The notes below the pieces were generated by a model. The model searched no databases and had not been told where the DNA came from. It saw nothing but the letters and a program-made list of their open reading frames with translations. Of a stretch of DNA of 7,285 bases, positions 1 to 5,576 are shown piece by piece. This DNA comes from an uncultured Chlorobiaceae bacterium (lineage in GTDB: Bacteria > Bacteroidota > Chlorobiia > Chlorobiales > Chlorobiaceae). The stretch lies in contig CAIQSY010000209.1 of assembly GCA_903874585.1 (NCBI GenBank), positions 1 through 7,285 of the forward strand, written 5' to 3'. Made by a program: the position numbers and the translations under genes. Each line of letters begins with the position of its first letter. Position 1 is the stretch's first letter.

Positions 1-676
1 GATCGGCGAAGGAGACCTTCTTGTCGATGTAGAGCCCTTCGAGCTGGTGGAAGACGCAGTAGCTTCGGGAGCTGATAGCTTCGTTGCGATAGACCTTTCC
101 TGGGCAGATGACCCGTATGGGCGGTTTCTGGTCGAGCATGACTCGCACCTGCACCGGGGAGGTGTGGGTTCTGAGGAGCACGTCGGAGCCGGGGTTGCCG
201 CTGGTGACGAAAAAGGTGTCCTGCATGTCGCGAGCGGGGTGGTCGGGCGGAAAGTTCAGCATGTCGAAATTGTAGCTGTCGAGCTCCAGTTCGGGGCCGG
301 TTGCTATGCCGAATCCCATGGCTGAAAAGATCTGCTTCATCTCGCCAAGCACCTTCTGTACCGGATGTTCGCTGCCGGTGAAATAGCGGCGTCCGGGGAG
401 AGTGAGGTCAATGCCTTTGTTGCTGCTGCTGCTTTCGGTTGATGCAAGCCGCTCCTCCGCTTCGGTGAGCTTTGCATCAGCCGTCTGCTTGAGCTGGTTC
501 AGCAACTGACCAATTCGCGGCTTGTCAGCAGGATCAACCGACTTGAGCTGGCCGAAAAGAGCTGCAATGAGCCCTTTCCGAACCGTGTATTTGAGACGGA
601 AGGCTTCAAGATCGGCCTGCGCTTTAATCTCAAACTCAACAATCTCCTGCTGTAACCTGCGAATACTCTCTTCCAT
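1..676 (-). CDS. pheS: Phenylalanyl-tRNA synthetase alpha subunit, 3'-truncated by window edge
   Basis: Alpha subunit of the cytoplasmic alpha2-beta2 phenylalanyl-tRNA synthetase (EC 6.1.1.20), which charges tRNA-Phe with phenylalanine. I translated the frame by hand from the ATG at 676. It gives 225 residues and runs off the left edge with no stop; the family is usually about 330-350 residues, so roughly two thirds is present. Residues 1-80 are charged and helical, as expected for the N-terminal coiled-coil arm that binds tRNA. A Ser-rich linker follows (residues 82-85, four AGC codons). The class II catalytic core starts near residue 95 and includes YNFDMLNFPPDHPARDMQDT (135-154), RTHTSPVQVR (169-178) and the motif 2 region VYRNEA (195-200) with FHQLEG (209-214). 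It starts 19 bp after the rplT stop with no clear Shine-Dalgarno sequence, so it is probably translated as part of the operon. The last third of the visible gene has an unusually high third-position GC content. Identification is firm. Confidence 0.95.
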   Translation of the reverse strand, partial: MEESIRRLQQEIVEFEIKAQADLEAFRLKYTVRKGLIAALFGQLKSVDPADKPRIGQLLNQLKQTADAKLTEAEERLASTESSSSNKGIDLTLPGRRYFTGSEHPVQKVLGEMKQIFSAMGFGIATGPELELDSYNFDMLNFPPDHPARDMQDTFFVTSGNPGSDVLLRTHTSPVQVRVMLDQKPPIRVICPGKVYRNEAISSRSYCVFHQLEGLYIDKKVSFAD

Positions 677-695
677 TTTGGTACCAGTGTAAATC

Positions 696-1043
696 TTATT
701 CGATAACCGATTTGACAATCACGGTAAATGCAGCCGGATCCTTGACGGCAATCTCGGCGAGTGCCTTGCGGTCGATTTCGACATTCTTCTTCAGCATGGC
801 GTTGACCAGGCGGGAGTAGGTGGTGCCGTTCAGACGGGCAGCGGCGTTGATACGCAGGATCCAGAGCGAACGGAAGGTGCGTTTTTTAACGCGACGGTCG
901 CGATAGGCGTACTGTTCAGCTTTATCGACCGCATGTTTGACGACGGTCAACACATTGCCGCGTGATCCCCAGAACCCTTTGGCTTTTTTTAAGACTCTTT
1001 TTCTCCGTGCTTTTGAGGCAACGGCATTATTTGCTTTAGGCAT
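696..1043 (-). CDS. rplT: 50S ribosomal protein L20
   Basis: Large-subunit ribosomal protein L20, an early 23S rRNA-binding assembly protein. The 115 residues are close to the usual 115-120. The N-terminal half is highly basic (KARRKRVLKKAKGFWGSRGN, residues 11-30), followed by the typical YAYRDRRVKKRTFRSLWILR stretch and then the globular C-terminal part with RINAAARLNG and YSRLVNAMLKKN. The ATG at 1043 is the expected family start (MPKA...). It lies 26 bp after the rpmI stop and 19 bp before pheS, in the standard infC-rpmI-rplT order. No strong Shine-Dalgarno sequence precedes it, so coupling to rpmI translation is plausible. In E. coli and Bacillus, L20 represses its own operon by binding mRNA. 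I cannot recognise such a binding site here by eye. Confidence 0.97.
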   Translation of the reverse strand: MPKANNAVASKARRKRVLKKAKGFWGSRGNVLTVVKHAVDKAEQYAYRDRRVKKRTFRSLWILRINAAARLNGTTYSRLVNAMLKKNVEIDRKALAEIAVKDPAAFTVIVKSVIE

Positions 1044-1069
1044 CGTTGTGTCGAGTTAATGTTAAAAAT

Positions 1070-1264
1070 TTACGCCAGAATCATCCGTTTAATCTGCTGC
1101 GCTTTTTTCCCTTCAAGCAGTGCAGCCTGATGGAGTCGGCGTGAGCGTTTTCTGTTCTTCTTCTCAAGGTTATGCGATCCATTCATGCGTTCACGCTTGA
1201 TTTTTCCGGATGCTGTCGTTTTAAACCGTTTGCATGCGCCACGGTGAGATTTCATTTTCGGCAT
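1070..1264 (-). CDS. rpmI: 50S ribosomal protein L35
   Basis: Small basic protein of the large ribosomal subunit. Its 64 residues match the family length almost exactly. The N-terminus MPKMKSHRGACKRFKTTASG is the L35 signature, followed by KIKRERMNGSHNLEKKNRKR and a C-terminus rich in Lys and Gln. The ATG at 1264 is preceded by AAAGGA with a 5-base spacer, one of only two clear Shine-Dalgarno sequences in the operon. It lies 46 bp after infC and 26 bp before rplT. That AT-rich 46 bp gap is where E. coli places the L20-controlled translation start of rpmI-rplT. Similar control here is possible but not shown by the sequence. Confidence 0.97.
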   Translation of the reverse strand: MPKMKSHRGACKRFKTTASGKIKRERMNGSHNLEKKNRKRSRRLHQAALLEGKKAQQIKRMILA

Positions 1265-1269
1265 GATCG

Positions 1270-1275
1270 TCCTTT
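1270..1275 (-). promoter_or_regulatory. Shine-Dalgarno sequence of rpmI
   Basis: AAAGGA on the minus strand, 5 bases before the rpmI ATG. It is notable because infC, rplT, pheS and bchZ lack a comparable site. This suggests that rpmI has independent ribosome entry and that rplT and pheS may depend on it. Confidence 0.6.
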
Positions 1276-1310
1276 ATTTATTGATATAAAAATGGTCAAA
1301 ATTTCTGTGA

Positions 1311-1946
1311 TTACTCCTCTTCAATCAGATCCTCGGGAGCCAGCGGAGCAAGTGGTGGTGGCGCAGGCTGATTTGTTTTTGCCCTGATACGGTCGTACGC
1401 ATCAATTTTCTTTTTGTCTGGATCGAAATAAACAAAAAGCTTTTTGCCCTCAAATTTGGGATCGCCATCACGAGTACTCACAATACTGAGCCTTTCGGTC
1501 AAGCGTTCAGCAAGCTCTAACCCCTTATCTTTATAGATAATAGAGCGTCCAAGAAAAACGATGGTCGCCCTGACACGATTGCCTTTGCGCAGAAACTCTT
1601 CAAGATGAGCCGTTTTAAAATCGAAGTCATGCTTGTCGGTATTTGGATGGAAGCGCAGCTCTTTAAGCGTCGTGGTCTTCTGCTTTTTCTTGAGATCCTT
1701 ATCCCTCTTATCCATTTTGTACAACAACCGTCCAAGGTTGTCGAACTTGCATACCGGCGGTTCAGCGTTTGGCTGAACTTCGATTAAATCTTGATTCCGC
1801 TCTTCGGCTACCCGCTTGGCATCAACGGTCAACATCACTTGCTGCGTTCCATCAGGAAAAATCATGCGGACTTCTGGAACACGAATCTGTTCATTGACAC
1901 GATAGGTGAGTTTCGGCTTTTGAGTCGTAACCTTTTGTTTCTTCAT
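1311..1946 (-). CDS. infC: Translation initiation factor IF-3 with C-terminal tail
   Basis: Initiation factor 3 binds the 30S subunit, prevents premature 50S joining and checks the start codon and initiator tRNA. The N-terminal domain spans about residues 14-85 (YRVNEQIRVPEVRMI, then AEPPVCKFDNLGRLLY). A Lys-rich linker follows (KMDKRDKDLKKKQK, 77-90), then the C-terminal 30S-binding domain at about 91-176 (LKELRFHPNTDKHDFDFK, FLRKGNRVRATIVFLGR, and the final strand KLFVYFDP). The protein has 211 residues, against about 170-180 in E. coli and Bacillus. The excess is a tail from about 178 to 211 with PAPPPLAPLAP and an acidic end EDLIEEE. The start is an ordinary ATG at 1946. In-frame codons upstream reach a TAA at 1962-1964, so no upstream AUU or AUC start is available, unlike the AUU start of E. 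coli infC. It lies 23 bp after thrS and has no clear Shine-Dalgarno sequence. Confidence 0.97.
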   Translation of the reverse strand: MKKQKVTTQKPKLTYRVNEQIRVPEVRMIFPDGTQQVMLTVDAKRVAEERNQDLIEVQPNAEPPVCKFDNLGRLLYKMDKRDKDLKKKQKTTTLKELRFHPNTDKHDFDFKTAHLEEFLRKGNRVRATIVFLGRSIIYKDKGLELAERLTERLSIVSTRDGDPKFEGKKLFVYFDPDKKKIDAYDRIRAKTNQPAPPPLAPLAPEDLIEEE

Positions 1947-1969
1947 GCGTTGAGGTTTTATTTAGATGG

Positions 1970-3943
1970 TCAGGTTCTTTCAGTGATCTCTTTTTTGAGC
2001 TTCTCAATCAGTCCACTTACGCTGAATCGCCCTTCATCACCAACGCGATGACGGCGCAGCGAAACTTCGCCACTCTCCTGCTCTTTCTGCCCTATAACAA
2101 TCATACAAGGAACTTTGCTTATTTCGGCATCTCGAATTTTCCTGCCGATTTTTTCACTTCTGGTGTCAAGCTCAACACGAATACCTGCATCAAAAAGGGA
2201 GTGCTGAACATTTTTTGCATACTCATGCACATCTTCGGCAATCGGGAGAACCATCGCCTGCACCGGTGCGAGCCAGAGTGGGAAGTTGCCGGCAGTATGC
2301 TCAATAAGAACGCCAATAAAGCGCTCCATGGAGCCAAATGGTGCGCGATGAATCACCACAGGGCGATGTTTCTGACCGTCACTGCCGATATAGGTGAGGT
2401 CGAAGCGTTCCGGCATAACATAATCAACCTGCACTGTGCCAAGCTGCCACTTTCTGCCGAGAGCATCGCGAACGATAAAGTCAATTTTAGGGCCGTAGAA
2501 ACTTGCCTCGCCGATGCCGATAAAGTAGTCAATGCCCATGCGGTCGGCAGCCTCTTTGACATCCTTCTCCGCTTGTTCCCAAACCTCTGCGGTGCCGCCA
2601 TACTTTGCCTGATTTTCGGGATCGTGCAATGAAAGGCGCGTCTGCACTTCTGAAAACCCAAGCGTTCCAAACACAAACTGAGTCAGCTCAATAGCACTGC
2701 AAATTTCGTCAACAAGCTGGTCGGGGCGGCAGTAGATGTGCGAATCGTCCTGCGTAAAGCCGCGAGCACGAGCAAGTCCATTCAATTCACCAGACTGTTC
2801 GTGGCGATAGACAGTGCCAAACTCCGTCAGACGAAGCGGCAAATCGCGGTAGCTCCGCATTTTTGAGCTGTAGATGAGGTGGTGGTGCGGGCAGTTCATC
2901 GGTTTAAGAAGATACTGCTCCTGCTTTCCATCTTCATCATGATAGGTCAGCGGCGGAAACTGCGAATCGCTGTAATAAGGGTAGTGACCTGAACGTTTGT
3001 AGAGTTCAATATTGCCGATATGTGGCGTATAGACAGGAAGATAACCGCGTTTGCGCTGTTCCTCCCTGAGAAAAGCTTCGAGTTCGGTACGGATAATCGC
3101 GCCTTTTGGCAGCCACATTGGTAAACCACTACCAACTTCCGGAGAGATCATGAAGAGCTCAAGCTCTGCGCCAAGTTTGCGATGGTCACGCCTTTTTGCC
3201 TCCTCCAAGCGAGCAACATGCTCTTTCAGCAACTTGTCTGATGGGAAGGTAATGCCGTAAATGCGCTGCATCTGTTCTCGTGCCGAATCGCCACGCCAGT
3301 ATGATGAGGAGATGTTGGTGAGAAGCACTGCCTTCACTTTTGAGGTCGATGGCAGATGTGGACCAGTACAGAGATCTGTAAAATCGCCTTGATGGTAGAG
3401 TGAGACGGTTTCGACCGCTTTCAGCGTCTCTTCAAGAATTTCAACTTTATAAGGATCTTTGCGAACGGTTTTGAAGAATTGTATAGCATCGAGACGGCTC
3501 ATCTCTTCACGCTGTACAGGAATATCGCGCTTGCTGATTTCAAGCATACGCGCTTCAATATTGCGAAGATCTTCTTCACGGAAGCGATGCTCAGAGGCTA
3601 CATCATAGTAGAATCCCTGCTCAATGGAGGGGCCAGCGCCGAATTTGCTGCCGGGGTAGAGTTCCTCAATTGCCTGTGCCATCAAATGGCTGGAGCTATG
3701 CCAGAAAATATTGGGTCCTTCAGGAGAGCTGAAGGTAATGATCTCAATTGCCGCATCAGCGACTAAGGGTTTGGTAAGGTCAACAGCAACACCGTTAACG
3801 TTAAGCGCTAAAGCATCTTGCGCAAGTTTGCGGCCGATGGAGAGCGCAACGTCGTTGCCGGTTGTGCCCGATGGAAATGTTTTTACACTCCCGTCCGGAA
3901 GGGTAAGGGCTATTACAGCCAGTGATTCCTGATTGTCAGACAT
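1970..3943 (-). CDS. thrS: Threonyl-tRNA synthetase
   Basis: Charges tRNA-Thr with threonine (EC 6.1.1.3) in the cytoplasm and hydrolyses mischarged Ser-tRNA-Thr. From the ATG at 3943 it has 657 residues (E. coli 642). Domains in order: TGS (about 6-75); editing domain with zinc-type motifs HSSSH (82-86) and DLCTGPH (Cys192, His196); class II catalytic core from about 265, with motif 2 at VYRHEQSGE (378-386), the expected zinc ligands Cys351 (MNCPHH), His402 (DDSHIYC) and His532 (VIHRAP), and motif 3 HRAPFGSMERF; then the anticodon-binding domain from about 555 to the end. Both catalytic and editing residues are intact. The frame could also start at TTG 3970 or ATG 3964. I chose 3943 because AGGA precedes it with a 7-base spacer and the family normally begins just before the TGS domain. 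It is the first gene of the translation operon, 23 bp before infC, and is preceded by a structured 189 bp spacer. Confidence 0.97.
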   Translation of the reverse strand: MSDNQESLAVIALTLPDGSVKTFPSGTTGNDVALSIGRKLAQDALALNVNGVAVDLTKPLVADAAIEIITFSSPEGPNIFWHSSSHLMAQAIEELYPGSKFGAGPSIEQGFYYDVASEHRFREEDLRNIEARMLEISKRDIPVQREEMSRLDAIQFFKTVRKDPYKVEILEETLKAVETVSLYHQGDFTDLCTGPHLPSTSKVKAVLLTNISSSYWRGDSAREQMQRIYGITFPSDKLLKEHVARLEEAKRRDHRKLGAELELFMISPEVGSGLPMWLPKGAIIRTELEAFLREEQRKRGYLPVYTPHIGNIELYKRSGHYPYYSDSQFPPLTYHDEDGKQEQYLLKPMNCPHHHLIYSSKMRSYRDLPLRLTEFGTVYRHEQSGELNGLARARGFTQDDSHIYCRPDQLVDEICSAIELTQFVFGTLGFSEVQTRLSLHDPENQAKYGGTAEVWEQAEKDVKEAADRMGIDYFIGIGEASFYGPKIDFIVRDALGRKWQLGTVQVDYVMPERFDLTYIGSDGQKHRPVVIHRAPFGSMERFIGVLIEHTAGNFPLWLAPVQAMVLPIAEDVHEYAKNVQHSLFDAGIRVELDTRSEKIGRKIRDAEISKVPCMIVIGQKEQESGEVSLRRHRVGDEGRFSVSGLIEKLKKEITERT

Positions 3944-3950
3944 TTCTGAT

Positions 3951-3954
3951 TCCT
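3951..3954 (-). promoter_or_regulatory. Shine-Dalgarno sequence deciding the thrS start
   Basis: AGGA on the minus strand with a 7-base spacer to the ATG at 3943. The alternative in-frame starts at 3964 (ATG) and 3970 (TTG) have no purine-rich site at a useful distance, and translation from them would read through this element. It therefore favours the 657-residue form of ThrRS. Confidence 0.55.
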
Positions 3955-3981
3955 GTCGTTTCATTTCCAAAACAAGGATGA

Positions 3982-4005
3982 CCGCAATTGCAGTTCCATT
4001 GCTGG
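3982..4005 (-). promoter_or_regulatory. Small hairpin in thrS leader
   Basis: The minus-strand transcript reads CCAGCAAT, a 9-base spacer, then ATTGCGG. The arms pair as GCAAT/ATTGC plus CC/GG around one bulged A, with a 9-base loop. It ends 38 bases before the thrS ATG and 27 bases before the Shine-Dalgarno sequence, which suits a leader regulatory element. In E. coli ThrRS represses its own mRNA through leader hairpins that mimic the tRNA-Thr anticodon arm. The loop here holds no obvious threonine anticodon (GGU, UGU or CGU), so that role is not supported. The structure is seen; the function is a guess. Confidence 0.3.
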
Positions 4006-4016
4006 AAAAATATCAA
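3987..4016 (-). promoter_or_regulatory. Candidate sigma-70-type promoter for thrS operon (proximal)
   Basis: On the minus strand, TTGATA (4016-4011) matches the -35 consensus at 5 of 6 bases. After an 18-base spacer, TGCAAT (3992-3987) matches the -10 consensus at 4 of 6. Transcription would begin near 3980 and give a leader of about 37 bases. It overlaps the small hairpin, so both cannot be functional as drawn. Weak by-eye candidate. Confidence 0.22.
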
Positions 4017-4034
4017 TACAGCCTCTTTATGTTA

Positions 4035-4063
4035 GTTCTATCAGATCAGGGGGGCTATTTCAG
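4035..4063 (-). promoter_or_regulatory. Candidate sigma-70-type promoter for thrS operon (distal)
   Basis: On the minus strand, CTGAAA (4063-4058) and TAGAAC (4040-4035) each match their consensus at 4 of 6 bases, with the optimal 17-base spacer. Start of transcription would fall near 4028 and give a leader of about 85 bases that includes the small hairpin at 3982-4005. It lies partly inside the larger inverted repeat. Weak by-eye candidate, an alternative to the proximal one. Confidence 0.22.
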
Positions 4064-4084
4064 TTTAAAACTGGTTTCCCTGAT
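4045..4084 (-). repeat. Nested inverted repeat between bchZ and thrS
   Basis: Perfect 7-base arms ATCAGGG and CCCTGAT (4084-4078 and 4051-4045 on the minus strand) enclose a second dyad, CAGTTT-T-AAACTG (4073-4061). Together they could form a two-tier structure in the transcript or a protein-binding dyad in DNA. The spacer starts 49 bases after the bchZ stop. No U-run follows on the minus strand, so it does not look like a standard intrinsic terminator, though it could protect the bchZ mRNA 3' end or serve as an operator for thrS. Outside this repeat, the small hairpin and the weak promoter candidates, I see nothing else in the 189 bp spacer (3944-4132). Confidence 0.4.
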
Positions 4085-4132
4085 TCCGTAATGTGGATGT
4101 GGACAATACGCAAAAAATCAAACTTTTCCAAA

Positions 4133-5539
4133 TCAGTTGACCATGCGCAAGAGTTCCGGTGTGACGCACTCTTTGCCCTGTTTCAGGGTGAGCAGTTCAG
4201 CTTTTCGTTTGATCTCTCGTCCGTACGATATCTGGCTGATAAAGGGCGCTTTTTTGACAATGTCGTTTAAAAGAGCATTGGCTTCATTGCTCCATGCAAC
4301 CTTTTGCGCGGGTTCTTCAACGGCAGTACGGCGATTCAGTGGCAGGAAGTTGAAGAGCATATCGTACAGGGAGTTCACAATCTCCTGCAGCAGATAGACT
4401 GCTCCGCTGTGCCCCATAAAAGGAGTGCCGAGCGCCCGTCGCACGATTGGCCCGGGGAAGCCGGCTGGAATGAAGCGCGTTTTGGCCTCGAGCTCCGCGA
4501 GGTAGATTTTATCAACAATTCTGCCAAAAAGGAACTGTGGCTGTTTTTGTTGAATCTCCTCACGAATGCGTGTGTTATCAGCTTCGGCAGTATCGTGGCT
4601 GAAAAGGCATTGCATACCCATCTCACCCGCCAGAAAGGTTTCGAGTCCACGGGCGTAGGTTTTTGCGGCGGTGGTGCCAAAGCGGATGGTTGGAAACCAC
4701 TCGGCTTGTGGACCACGCCAGAGATCCCAGAGCGGTTTGAGCGTTGTCTCTTTTTCCTTTTTGAGAAATGCAGCGGCTTGCGGCTCTTTGTTGAGCAGGC
4801 GGCCAAGTTCCGCGATAAAGTGTTCGGTTTCTGCAATGCCGAATGGCGCTTGAAGTACAGGCCGGTCCAAGGCTTGCGCCAGCGATTGACCAAACTCCTG
4901 ATACATCACCACAATCACCTCTGAGTTTTTCAACTCGGCAACATCGTGCAGGGAGCTTTCAAATGGATAAACGTGCAGCAGCTCTCCGCCAACTCCCGCA
5001 ATAAGGCGTTTGATTTCCGCCAGATCGGAGGGGCTGTTGAAGCAGCCATAGGTTGGTCCAATAATCGAAACGGTGCCTGCTTTTACAACAGCAGGAGCAT
5101 TGCTTCCAAACGTTTCATTGAGCCAAACCAAAGCGCGGTCGCGCCCCTGCCATTCGTTTTCGCCAAGGGAGTTGGACGGGAAGAAGCGAACATCGGGGTA
5201 TTTCATGCTGAGCATACGCTCGTGGTCGCTGCCGATCATCTCGCTTTCGGCACTCGATACCAGAATCAGTTGCCGTCCTGGTGCCTGCAGTTTTTCGATG
5301 GTTTCGCGCACAATTTCCGAGCTGCCGGATGAGGCGATCTCTTTTTCGGTGAGGCTCGTTGGAGTGAAGTTTTCGAGGTACGGAATGGCATCGGTATAGT
5401 CGATAACCGCCACTCCAACCAAGTTGTAGCATCCAACTGGAGCGTCGGCAATGACGTGAACGTCTTGCAGTGCGCAGAAGGTGTTGACTGCCGCCCAGTA
5501 GGCGCTTGCGGTTGATTCGTCTCGAATGGTTTTTCCCAT
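4133..5539 (-). CDS. bchZ: Chlorophyllide a reductase subunit Z
   Basis: One of the two catalytic-component subunits of chlorophyllide a oxidoreductase (BchX/BchY/BchZ, EC 1.3.7.15). This nitrogenase-like enzyme reduces the B ring of the chlorin to make the bacteriochlorin ring of bacteriochlorophyll a. The 468 residues match the family. Recognisable blocks: DAPVGCYNL (33-41) with Cys37 at the place of the conserved cluster-ligand cysteine; GPTYGCFNSPSDLAEIKRL (161-179); MYQEFGQSL (212-220); TTLKPLWDLWRGP (265-277); FPGPIVRR and GTPFMGHSGAVYLLQE (361-386). These align closely with the BchZ I recall from purple bacteria (GTPFMGYAGATYLVQE, TTIKPLWDLWR), which separates it from BchB and BchY. 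The nitrogenase-like fold covers about 10-400, and a small C-terminal domain of the PCP_red type about 412-465. The ATG at 5539 is the first start after an in-frame TAG at 5567-5569. No clear Shine-Dalgarno sequence precedes it. It lies 37 bp after the NagZ-like gene. BchX and BchY are not in the window. The residues look intact. Confidence 0.93.
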   Translation of the reverse strand: MGKTIRDESTASAYWAAVNTFCALQDVHVIADAPVGCYNLVGVAVIDYTDAIPYLENFTPTSLTEKEIASSGSSEIVRETIEKLQAPGRQLILVSSAESEMIGSDHERMLSMKYPDVRFFPSNSLGENEWQGRDRALVWLNETFGSNAPAVVKAGTVSIIGPTYGCFNSPSDLAEIKRLIAGVGGELLHVYPFESSLHDVAELKNSEVIVVMYQEFGQSLAQALDRPVLQAPFGIAETEHFIAELGRLLNKEPQAAAFLKKEKETTLKPLWDLWRGPQAEWFPTIRFGTTAAKTYARGLETFLAGEMGMQCLFSHDTAEADNTRIREEIQQKQPQFLFGRIVDKIYLAELEAKTRFIPAGFPGPIVRRALGTPFMGHSGAVYLLQEIVNSLYDMLFNFLPLNRRTAVEEPAQKVAWSNEANALLNDIVKKAPFISQISYGREIKRKAELLTLKQGKECVTPELLRMVN

Positions 5540-5576
5540 AATTGAATGAGTGATAATCGTTGTTATCTATGCGCAG

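Noticed and set aside
47..325. A 92-codon open frame on the plus strand near the left edge
   Set aside because: It is antisense to pheS, whose translation is clear on the other strand and runs off the window edge.
1044..1069. Small dyad TTAACATTAA between rpmI and rplT
   Set aside because: Four-base AT arms with a 2-base centre are expected by chance in AT-rich gaps.
1265..1310. Internal promoter or L20 operator between infC and rpmI
   Set aside because: TTGACC is present but no -10-like hexamer follows at 16-18 bases. The gap is simply AT-rich, and the L20 site depends on RNA folding that I cannot establish by eye.
2048..2632. A 194-codon open frame on the plus strand, opposite thrS
   Set aside because: It lies wholly antisense to the strongly conserved ThrRS reading frame, and its translation has no recognisable domain or family pattern.
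4111..4132. Run of T on the minus strand just after the bchZ stop, as a possible intrinsic terminator
   Set aside because: The bases before the T run form only a short all-AT pairing (AAAA with TTTT), with no GC stem.
3944..4132. T-box riboswitch controlling thrS
   Set aside because: There is no T-box consensus (UGGGUGGNACCGCG-like), no terminator/antiterminator pair, and the spacer is too short for the usual stem I design. The class is also mainly known from Firmicutes.
4304..4924. A 206-codon open frame on the plus strand, opposite bchZ
   Set aside because: It is antisense to intact BchZ; the product shows no family resemblance and is explained by the codon use of the real gene.
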